Below are positions 1 to 6,206 of a stretch of DNA of 6,897 nucleotides, in pieces (the first letter of the stretch is position 1; the number at the start of each line of letters is the position of its first letter). The notes beneath the pieces were generated by a model. It did not search any database. It was not told the DNA's origin and saw only the letters and a program-made list of their open reading frames with translations. Source of the DNA: an uncultured Christensenella sp. (GTDB taxonomy: Bacteria; Bacillota; Clostridia; Christensenellales; Borkfalkiaceae); contig CAJTRW010000044.1 in the NCBI GenBank assembly GCA_910578765.1, positions 1-6,897 of the forward strand. The letters run 5' to 3'. The position numbers and the translations under genes were made by a program.

Positions 1-1856
1 CCCATAGAGACGTTGACGGAAATATGGTGGAATGTGTGCGAGGCGCAACAAACTATTGCTTCGGGGTCGAGACCTGCCGACATATACTCGGGCTGTATAA
101 AATCGAGCGGGGCAAAGCGCTTTTTGATTTTTTTGCTTATGCCCATTATGTAGCAGTACGGAAGAATTTGCGTAAAGTAGTCGGGGTGTTCTTCAAACAC
201 AAGCTGTATACGGTCAAGCTCGGTATACAGTAAAAACTGTCTGAAACCGTAAATTTTGGTATATTCTTCGTTTGTTTTCTTTGTACGGTAACCGTTGGCA
301 AAGCGCGGCAAAACGAACAGCCCGACCACCCACCAAAGCGGCGCGATAATTGCAAGCCCCGCATAGTCGTACACGGTATATGCAAATATGAAAACATAAA
401 AAAAGTACAGTCCGCCGTAAAACATTAAAGGAAAAATCAGCATAAGCAGGTTTTTCGTATTATTGAACACGCAACCGACAAGCGTTCCCGCCGCCATAAA
501 CACAACAAAGAAAAGGAAAAGCCAACCGTCCAAAAGTACGGCGAAATACAATATCAGCGCAACAGTAGGTATCAGCGCCACAAACGGCAAAATATTGGAA
601 ACCGTCGCGGCGGATACGGAACAGGGCTTCGGGTCGTTCGCATTTTCGACAAGCTTTTCCGCCCCCTCGTAAACTCTGCGTTTGGAGACATGTCTGCGTT
701 TTTTAAACGCTTTTGTGGAAAAAGACACAAGCTTGCCGGTGAGAAACATAGCTTCGAAAAAGTTTCTTTCGGCAAAATCCATGTCGTAAAGAACCTCTTT
801 GCGTTTTTCCGCATCGTTGAGACTTTCGTCCGGAATAACGCGGAAATTGCGTTTGCCGTCAGCCTGTACGGTTACAAGCCCTTGCGCCGCCCATTTTAAA
901 ATTAGCGCGCCTATATCCTTATACCGTGCGCCGTTGTGCCATACGGCTGAAAATCGCATGATGCCGATATCGGGCGGAAGATATTCCACGGGGGCAATCG
1001 CTTTTTTATGTATTCTGCCTGCAAACAAAATTACCAAATAAAGCGCTATGCCCAATACCGCTATGCCGAAAAATATCAGGTAGTAACTGTAAAAAGTAAG
1101 TTTTTGCGTGAAATAGCCGTCGGGCAGAATTACCTGAACGGTATAACCCTTTTCCGCCGCAAACGGATATGCGCGTATACTGATTTTGTTTGCGGAAACC
1201 GTAGCGTATTCGCCTTTTTCCGTATCGGGATACCATGCCGCTTTATTATTCGTGCGGAAGCTTACGCGCGACAAATCCGCGTCCGAAGGAAACGTTATTT
1301 CGGCGGTAAACTGTATAGTTTCCGCCATGGCGTAGCCCAACGCGTCAAACGTGAAATCATCATACCCGTAAGCGCTGTCGTCGCTCATGTCGTAGGTGTA
1401 ACTCAACACAAAGGTGTGTATGCCAGCGGACAGGTAACCGGCGTCGGGCTTCTGCATCTTCACGGCGTGAAAGGCGCCGTAAAGACTGCGCGTTACCCTT
1501 GCGTCCCCGCCGTCTATCGTAACGCAAACATTTTCGAGTTTGGCAAGATATCTTCTTCCGCCCTTCTTTTTGCCGTCTATTATGCGGGTAGTCTTACTTT
1601 CGCGCTGAATGTCGCGTATTATCCCCGTATTTATTCCGCTTTGAAAAAACTCCGCTTCGAGCGTTTCGCGAATATTAAAGGTTTTATCGCGGTTGACGGA
1701 AATTTCGGTATGGATTTTTTTAAAACGGTAATTGTCGTCGACTGAAACAGCCGTTGCGGTTTTATTTCCGCCGAAAAACAGCAATGCCGCGCATAGGGCG
1801 GCAACTGCAAGAACGATTACCGCAAATATTTTTTTATGCTTTAAAAAACCGTTCAT
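1..1856 (-). CDS. DUF2207 family membrane protein, C-terminus cut off by window edge
   Basis: The frame is open for 618 codons from the ATG at 1854-1856 to the left edge with no stop, so the 3' end lies outside the window. The protein starts with a basic stretch (MNGFLKHKK) and a hydrophobic segment at about residues 10-28, a signal peptide or anchor. A beta-rich, presumably extracytoplasmic domain follows (about 40-250), with the GIIRDI motif at about 78-83 that resembles the fhgiyRdI signature of DUF2207. A transmembrane segment lies at about 258-279, then the VEYLPPDIG motif (about 290-298) typical of the family's cytoplasmic part. A cluster of four hydrophobic segments covers about 423-516. 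The end (YGFRQFLLYTELDR near 536-549, then ILPYCYIMGISKK) matches the conserved C-terminal block; the usual Gly/Ser-rich tail would lie beyond the edge. DUF2207 proteins have no established biochemical function and often neighbour LemA genes; no lemA is seen here. It begins 14 bp after glgB, suggesting co-transcription. No good Shine-Dalgarno precedes it, and a TAA at 1866-1868 blocks upstream in-frame starts. Confidence 0.88.
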   Translation of the reverse strand, partial: MNGFLKHKKIFAVIVLAVAALCAALLFFGGNKTATAVSVDDNYRFKKIHTEISVNRDKTFNIRETLEAEFFQSGINTGIIRDIQRESKTTRIIDGKKKGGRRYLAKLENVCVTIDGGDARVTRSLYGAFHAVKMQKPDAGYLSAGIHTFVLSYTYDMSDDSAYGYDDFTFDALGYAMAETIQFTAEITFPSDADLSRVSFRTNNKAAWYPDTEKGEYATVSANKISIRAYPFAAEKGYTVQVILPDGYFTQKLTFYSYYLIFFGIAVLGIALYLVILFAGRIHKKAIAPVEYLPPDIGIMRFSAVWHNGARYKDIGALILKWAAQGLVTVQADGKRNFRVIPDESLNDAEKRKEVLYDMDFAERNFFEAMFLTGKLVSFSTKAFKKRRHVSKRRVYEGAEKLVENANDPKPCSVSAATVSNILPFVALIPTVALILYFAVLLDGWLFLFFVVFMAAGTLVGCVFNNTKNLLMLIFPLMFYGGLYFFYVFIFAYTVYDYAGLAIIAPLWWVVGLFVLPRFANGYRTKKTNEEYTKIYGFRQFLLYTELDRIQLVFEEHPDYFTQILPYCYIMGISKKIKKRFAPLDFIQPEYMSAGLDPEAIVCCASHTFHHISVNVSM

Positions 1857-1870
1857 ATTAAATTTTTACG

Positions 1871-3928
1871 TTACGCCTTGACAGACGCGTTAAGATTTGT
1901 TTTCGCCGTCCTCTTTTTTGCCGCGGGTTTTGCGGTCAAATGTTCGGGAACTTCGGTCTTGGGCACGTGGGAAAAGTCGGAAGTCGCCTCCTTGTATTCT
2001 TTTTTTATACGAGAGCGTACAGTCTTTTCCTTTGCCTCCTCCTGCGGAGTGCTTTCATGATACGGAACCTCGAAAATGCACGACTCGTAGGGGCGCAGAT
2101 TGAAAACAAGCTTGAATTTTCTGCCGTCGCAAAGCTCCTCTCTTGCCGTAATTTCAAGCGGACTTCCGTCCGGATAGGTTGAAAAAATGCGCTTGTAAAC
2201 GCCGTCTACGGGCGCGCCGACGCCCATTTCATACCTTTCGACAGGCGCAAAATTGCAGACGAAAATAAGCGCGTTGTTGTAGTTCCACGGGTTGCGTCTT
2301 ATAAACGTGAATATATTGCGGTTATAGTCGCCGCTGTTTATCCACTCGCAGGTGGTTTCACCGCCGCAGTCGTTGTGCAGAACGGCGCGTTCCCTGTAAA
2401 TATGTAGCAGAGTGCGGAAGCAGTTTAAAACGTCGCGGTGCCCCTCGTCGTCGCAAAGGAACCAGTCCAGTCCTGTTTCGAAGTTCCACTCCCTTTCCTG
2501 CGCGAAGTCCTGACCCATGAAAAGAAGCTTCTTCCCGGGGTGTCCAATCATCATGGTGTAACAGGTTTTCAGACTACCCAGCTTATCCTGCTTACTGCCT
2601 ATAAATTTGTTTATCATACTGCCCTTGCCGTAAACCACCTCGTCATGGGAAAGAACCAGCATGTAGTTTTCATTAAACGCGTACTCGAAGGTGTGCGTCA
2701 TAAGCCCATGGTGATACGGGCGGAAAATAGGGTCGGTGTTGTAATATTTTATGGTGTCGTTCATCCAGCCCATGTTCCATTTAAGTCCGAAGCCGAAGCC
2801 GCCGCTTTTGGCAGGCTTGGTTACTCCCGCTATTATAGAGGAATCCTCCGCTATGAGGAAAGCCGAAGTGCGGCTTCTTAACATGCTGTTGAGGTGACGG
2901 AAAAACTCGAAGCTTTCGAGATTTTCGTTTCCGCCGTTAACGTTGGGTCTCCACTCCTGCCTGCCGAAGCTGTTGTAAAGCATCGCCGCAACCGCGTCGA
3001 CGCGCAACGCGTCGACATGGTATTTTTCAACCCAGAAAAACGCGGATGCTATTAAAAAATTGGAAACCTCTTTTTTGCCTAAATCAAAGGCCTTCGTCCC
3101 CCATTCGGGATATTCCGCGCGCAGGGGGTCGCCGTACTCGTAAAGCGGGGTGCCGTCGAAGTTCGCAAGCGCATAATCGTCCTTGGGGAAGTGCGCGGGC
3201 ACCCAGTCCAAAATGACGCCTATGCCGTTTTTGTGCATGTAATCCACAAAATACATAAAGTCCTCGGGCGAGCCGTATCTTGCCGTGGGAGAAAAATATC
3301 CCGTTACCTGATAGCCCCAGCTCGGGTCGAACGGATACTCGCATATGCCCATAAGCTCTACGTGCGTATAGCCCATCCATTTGACGTATTCCGCAATTTC
3401 GTGCGCAAGGCGGCGATAGTCGAAATACTGATCCTTATCCCATTTGGACAAATCCTTTTTCCAGCTTCCGAGATGCACCTCGTAAACCGCCATTGGCTTT
3501 TCAAGAAAGTTTTCGTCCTTTTTTTCCGCAAGCCAGTCCTTATCGCCCCATTTGTATTTTTCGAGATCGGCGACGATAGAAGCGGTAGCGGGTCTAAGCT
3601 CGGAACGGAACGCGTAAGGGTCTGATTTGTAAACTTCGCTTCCGTCGGCGCGCACAACGAGATATTTGTACTTTACCCCCTCGCACATGCCGGGTACGAA
3701 AAGCTCCCACATGGCGTCGTCGACCTTTTGCATAACGTCCGCCCACGGCGTCCAGCCGTTTCCGTCCGAAACAACGCATATGGCTTTGGCATTCGGCGCC
3801 CACACGACGAAATGCACGCCTTTTACGCCGTCTACCTCTCTGAGATGCGCGCCCATTTTATTGTACAGCTCGTAATGTGTACCGTTGTGGAACAGATATC
3901 TGTCCAGCTCGCCGAAAAATTTTTCCAT
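1871..3928 (-). CDS. glgB: 1,4-alpha-glucan branching enzyme (GH13, GlgB)
   Basis: This 685-residue cytoplasmic enzyme cuts alpha-1,4 chains of glycogen and rejoins them through alpha-1,6 links, making branches. An N-terminal CBM48-like domain spans about residues 18-120, with a GNGWTPW element near 57-63. The catalytic barrel carries all GH13 regions: ELMGICEYPFDPSWGYQ (about 191-207), region I DWVPAHF (241-247), region II DALRVDA with R309 and nucleophile D311, region III LIAEDSS with acid/base E361, and region IV LSHDEVVYGK with transition-state Asp D429. HPGKKLLFMGQDFAQ (463-477) and TGLDWF (485-490) are also characteristic. The N-terminus is short, with one CBM48 rather than the two modules of E. 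coli GlgB. Two family positions differ slightly: D362 where Glu is usual, and Y433 where His is usual. The last 60 or so residues form a charged, Lys/Ala-rich tail beyond the normal C-terminal beta domain. The start is supported by GAGGGGG five bases upstream. It sits between a GH13 hydrolase gene and a DUF2207 gene, probably in one operon. Confidence 0.96.
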   Translation of the reverse strand: MEKFFGELDRYLFHNGTHYELYNKMGAHLREVDGVKGVHFVVWAPNAKAICVVSDGNGWTPWADVMQKVDDAMWELFVPGMCEGVKYKYLVVRADGSEVYKSDPYAFRSELRPATASIVADLEKYKWGDKDWLAEKKDENFLEKPMAVYEVHLGSWKKDLSKWDKDQYFDYRRLAHEIAEYVKWMGYTHVELMGICEYPFDPSWGYQVTGYFSPTARYGSPEDFMYFVDYMHKNGIGVILDWVPAHFPKDDYALANFDGTPLYEYGDPLRAEYPEWGTKAFDLGKKEVSNFLIASAFFWVEKYHVDALRVDAVAAMLYNSFGRQEWRPNVNGGNENLESFEFFRHLNSMLRSRTSAFLIAEDSSIIAGVTKPAKSGGFGFGLKWNMGWMNDTIKYYNTDPIFRPYHHGLMTHTFEYAFNENYMLVLSHDEVVYGKGSMINKFIGSKQDKLGSLKTCYTMMIGHPGKKLLFMGQDFAQEREWNFETGLDWFLCDDEGHRDVLNCFRTLLHIYRERAVLHNDCGGETTCEWINSGDYNRNIFTFIRRNPWNYNNALIFVCNFAPVERYEMGVGAPVDGVYKRIFSTYPDGSPLEITAREELCDGRKFKLVFNLRPYESCIFEVPYHESTPQEEAKEKTVRSRIKKEYKEATSDFSHVPKTEVPEHLTAKPAAKKRTAKTNLNASVKA

Positions 3929-3933
3929 AATTT

Positions 3934-3940
3934 CCCCCTC
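3934..3940 (-). promoter_or_regulatory. Ribosome binding site of glgB
   Basis: On the minus strand GAGGGGG lies five bases before the ATG at 3926-3928. This strong Shine-Dalgarno match fixes the glgB start and lies inside the short gap after the upstream hydrolase gene, so glgB should be translated efficiently from the operon transcript. Confidence 0.8.
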
Positions 3941-3970
3941 TGTTTTTTTATTATATTCAGTTAAGATGAA

Positions 3971-6031
3971 TCATTCTTCGCGGAAATTGAAGTAATAAAC
4001 CGCACCCGACTTTTCGGGCAGGGTAACGAAAAGTCGTCCGTGACGCACTTCGCTTTCTTCCTCAAACTCGGTATAGCCCCAACCGCCGCAGGCAAATTTG
4101 GTTGTCATTACCGCACCGGTAGAAACACCTATTTCCCACACGGGTACGGCAAGAGAAATTTCACTGTCGGCACAGTTGACGACAACCGCGCAACATTCGT
4201 TGCCGTCGAATCTGCCGTACGCGATATAACCGTTGCCGGCGTCAAGCGGCTTCAAACTGCCCGTTTTAAGACAGCGTATTCTTTTTCTGAGCGCAATGGC
4301 GCGTTTGTGGAACTCTATAAGCTCCGCGTCCTCGCCGCCCCAGGGATAAGTTCTTCGGCTGTCGGGGTCCGTCCAGCCGACCTGCCCTGCTTCGTCCGCG
4401 TAATATATGCCGGGCGCGCCCACCCAGGTCATCTGCATCAGCACCGCAAGCTGCATGACGCGCTTGTCCACGCCGTAGCCCGCCGCATGCGGTCCCTTTG
4501 TTTTAAGCGTGCCGACCACGCCGTTTGTACGCGTTAAAAAACGCGAATGGTCGTGGTTGGAAAGCTGGTTCAAAGCGCAGTCCAACGACGGCCGCGGGAA
4601 TCTTGACATGTTTTTCAACATACTTTCAAAGAAAAGCTTGCCGTCCGAAAATTTATTTCCGTCGAAGGCTTCGCTGTGCTTTTCCATGCCGGTTAAAAAC
4701 CAGGTAACGGGCTCCATAAACGCGTCGTAGTTCATTACCGAATCCCACTCCTTGCCGTTAAGCCAGTCGGTAGGGTCGCCGTAATGCTCGGCAAATATCA
4801 AAGCTTCGGGATTGGAGCCTTTTATCCTGCTGCGGAAATTTTTCCAGAACTTGTGGTTGTATGCGGGACTGTGACCCAAATCCGCCGCAACGTCCAGACG
4901 CCAGCCGTCGACGTTATAGGGCGCGGAAACCCACTTTTCCCCCGTCGATAAAATGTATTCTTCAAGCTCTGCGCTCTGCTCGTAATTCAACTTGGGCAGC
5001 GTGGGGAAGCCCCACCAGCCTTCGTATCCGCTTTTTGCCTCATGCGGCTTATCGAATTTGAAATAACTTCTGTAAGGGCTGTCCGCGGACTGATAAGCGC
5101 CCTTTTCCTCATAGCCCTCTTTATTAAGATAAATGCCCTCCCTGTCAAGCCATTTATTGAAGGAACCGCAGTGGTTGAAAACCCCGTCGATAACTACGCG
5201 CATGCCGCGGTCATGAATTTCCTTTACAAGTTCCGCAAAAAACGCGTTGCTCTTTTCCAGATTTTTGCGGGATATTATGCGCTTTATATACCTTGCCGCA
5301 TAGCCGTTGTTCTTTTCCCAAAACTGCATGGCGTGGTCGCAGTCGTCCTCTATCACGGCGATATGCGGGTCAATATAACCGTAGTCCTGCGTGTCGTACT
5401 TGTGGTTTGACGGCGATACGAACAAAGGGTTGAAATAGATGGCTTCCACGCCCAAACCGTGCAGGTAGTCAAGCTTTTCCCTGACGCCCTGCAAATCGCC
5501 GCCGTAAAAGCAGTTTACGTCCAGCGCGTCGGGAAATTTGCACCAGTCCCTTATTTTGCGCGAGTGTCCGCCCGTATAATAATATTCGTTGTCCTCAACG
5601 TCGTTTGACGGATTTCCGTTACGGAAACGGTCTGTAAATATCTGGTAAAACACCGCCCCTTTAGCCCAATCGGGAACCTTGAACCCCGGGACGAAAGAAA
5701 AGTCGTACTCCGGCTGGGCGTTCTCCACACAGCCGAGTCGGTTATATAAAACGTAATCGTCGTCGTCCGAAACGAGAAAATGATAGCTTACCGTTTTACC
5801 CGTACAGGTAAACGAAACCTCGTAATAGTCGAAGTTGTCGCATTTCGCGTTTACCGCGCCCTTTGGTAGCTTTACCATATTGCGCTTTATACCGTTTATT
5901 ACGGCGTAAGCGTTCAAAACGTCGTTTGCCAACGTCCTTAGCCGAAGCGTAACCCTGTCGCCCGCCTCGGGTTCGTAGGGCGATTTATAATCGCAGGTTT
6001 CGTCTGAAAACAAAGCCCTTTTATTTATCAT
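3971..6031 (-). CDS. GH13 alpha-glucan hydrolase with CBM34-like domain (neopullulanase/cyclomaltodextrinase type)
   Basis: This 686-residue protein has no signal peptide and probably acts in the cytoplasm on maltodextrins, cyclodextrins or glycogen fragments. An N-terminal beta domain (about 8-115) resembles CBM34. The barrel opens with WAKGAVFYQIFTDRFRNGNP (about 122-141). Catalytic regions are intact: region I RVVIDGVFNH (D282, N286, H287), region II VDGWRLD with R378 and nucleophile D380, region III LIFAEH with acid/base E415, and region IV LSNHDHSRF with H493 and D494. The region V equivalent is LPKLN (345-349), close to the MPKLN signature of the neopullulanase/maltogenic amylase group and unlike the QPDLN of alpha-amylases. 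A C-terminal beta domain (about 595-686) completes the fold. An extra segment of about 35 residues (226-260) sits before the helix leading to region I; from memory it is shared by a group of clostridial GH13 proteins. The exact specificity (alpha-1,4, alpha-1,6 or both) cannot be read from the sequence. It is the first gene of the presumed operon, 42 bp upstream of glgB. Confidence 0.92.
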   Translation of the reverse strand: MINKRALFSDETCDYKSPYEPEAGDRVTLRLRTLANDVLNAYAVINGIKRNMVKLPKGAVNAKCDNFDYYEVSFTCTGKTVSYHFLVSDDDDYVLYNRLGCVENAQPEYDFSFVPGFKVPDWAKGAVFYQIFTDRFRNGNPSNDVEDNEYYYTGGHSRKIRDWCKFPDALDVNCFYGGDLQGVREKLDYLHGLGVEAIYFNPLFVSPSNHKYDTQDYGYIDPHIAVIEDDCDHAMQFWEKNNGYAARYIKRIISRKNLEKSNAFFAELVKEIHDRGMRVVIDGVFNHCGSFNKWLDREGIYLNKEGYEEKGAYQSADSPYRSYFKFDKPHEAKSGYEGWWGFPTLPKLNYEQSAELEEYILSTGEKWVSAPYNVDGWRLDVAADLGHSPAYNHKFWKNFRSRIKGSNPEALIFAEHYGDPTDWLNGKEWDSVMNYDAFMEPVTWFLTGMEKHSEAFDGNKFSDGKLFFESMLKNMSRFPRPSLDCALNQLSNHDHSRFLTRTNGVVGTLKTKGPHAAGYGVDKRVMQLAVLMQMTWVGAPGIYYADEAGQVGWTDPDSRRTYPWGGEDAELIEFHKRAIALRKRIRCLKTGSLKPLDAGNGYIAYGRFDGNECCAVVVNCADSEISLAVPVWEIGVSTGAVMTTKFACGGWGYTEFEEESEVRHGRLFVTLPEKSGAVYYFNFREE

Positions 6032-6039
6032 AATTTACG

Positions 6040-6045
6040 TCCTTT
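6040..6045 (-). promoter_or_regulatory. Ribosome binding site of the GH13 hydrolase gene
   Basis: AAAGGA on the minus strand lies eight bases before the ATG at 6029-6031. It supports the chosen start, after which the protein begins MINKRALF. Confidence 0.7.
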
Positions 6046-6055
6046 ATTCCGGTCT

Positions 6056-6068
6056 GATAACGGATAAC
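6056..6068. repeat. Short direct repeat GATAAC-G-GATAAC in the hydrolase leader
   Basis: Two perfect copies of GATAAC separated by one base lie between the minus-strand -10 box and the hydrolase start, inside the expected 5' untranslated leader. They could form part of a regulator binding site, but a repeat this short can arise by chance. Confidence 0.35.
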
Positions 6069-6080
6069 CCGCCGAAAAAA

Positions 6081-6109
6081 ATTATAACATACAAGACTTT
6101 CAAAGTCAA
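6081..6109 (-). promoter_or_regulatory. SigmaA-type extended -10 promoter of the GH13-glgB-DUF2207 operon
   Basis: Reading the minus strand, the -35 box TTGACT (6104-6109) is separated by exactly 17 bases from the -10 box TATAAT (6081-6086), preceded by TG to give TGTTATAAT. This is one base from consensus at -35 and perfect at -10. Transcription would start near 6074, leaving a leader of roughly 40 bases before the ATG at 6031. No comparable promoter or terminator was found in the 42-bp and 14-bp gaps downstream, so this promoter probably serves all three minus-strand genes. Confidence 0.85.
6095..6107. promoter_or_regulatory. 13-bp inverted repeat overlapping the operon -35 (candidate operator)
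   Basis: The sequence GACTTT-C-AAAGTC is a perfect 6+1+6 inverted repeat covering most of the -35 box and part of the spacer of the operon promoter. A protein bound here would block RNA polymerase, so it is a reasonable operator candidate. It does not match the CcpA cre consensus, and no regulator gene is present in the window to assign it to. Confidence 0.4.
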
Positions 6110-6110
6110 T

Positions 6111-6156
6111 ACGGCATAAATAATAAAAGACGGAAAATAAATTGACACGGATAAAT
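6111..6156 (+). repeat. Iterated ACGG plus AT-rich direct repeats between the divergent promoters
   Basis: Three similar units occur on the plus strand: ACGGCATAAAT at 6111, ACGGAAAATAAAT at 6130 and ACGGATAAAT at 6147, with starts 19 and 17 bases apart. Related copies lie at 6060 (ACGGATAAC) and 6197 (ACGGAAAAAT). They fill the space between the two -35 boxes and could be binding sites for a shared regulator, but the region is AT-rich and the copies are imperfect. Confidence 0.3.
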
Positions 6157-6171
6157 ATTTTGTGTTATGAT
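6142..6171 (+). promoter_or_regulatory. SigmaA-type extended -10 promoter of the YitT-family gene
   Basis: A perfect -35 box TTGACA (6142-6147) is followed after 18 bases by TATGAT (6166-6171), preceded by TG to give TGTTATGAT. Transcription should begin near 6178, giving a leader of about 28 bases before the ATG at 6207. It diverges from the operon promoter, with 32 bp between the two -35 boxes. Confidence 0.8.
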
Positions 6172-6206
6172 TTATGCGCTTGAATAAACCTTTTTTACGG
6201 AAAAAT

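Noticed and set aside
1008..1745. 245-codon open frame on the plus strand
   Set aside because: It is exactly antisense to the DUF2207 gene, whose own frame gives a coherent signal peptide, conserved motifs and membrane segments. The plus-strand product is rich in Arg/Tyr/Val with no recognisable domain and no ribosome binding site was identified.
1857..1870. Terminator between glgB and the DUF2207 gene
   Set aside because: The 14-bp gap holds no inverted repeat or hairpin plus U-tract, and the 42-bp gap before glgB has none either.
2438..2881. 147-codon open frame on the plus strand
   Set aside because: It is antisense to the catalytic part of glgB, including the region IV motif, and has no independent coding evidence.
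3950..3955. TATAAT on the minus strand just before glgB, a possible internal promoter
   Set aside because: The -10 match is perfect, but at 17-18 bp spacing the -35 positions read AAGAAT or GAAGAA, far from TTGACA, and there is no TG extension. The gap is AT-rich, so a chance match is likely.
4040..4537. 165-codon open frame on the plus strand
   Set aside because: It is antisense to the C-terminal half of the GH13 hydrolase, with no recognisable motif; best explained as a codon-bias shadow.
6095..6107. CcpA cre site overlapping the operon promoter
   Set aside because: The palindrome lacks the central CG and the TGWAANCGNTNWCA pattern, so carbon catabolite control through CcpA cannot be claimed from it.
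6174..6206. Upstream in-frame ATG extending the YitT-family protein by 11 residues
   Set aside because: It lies only three bases after the -10 box, before the expected transcription start, so it would not be in the mRNA from the predicted promoter.
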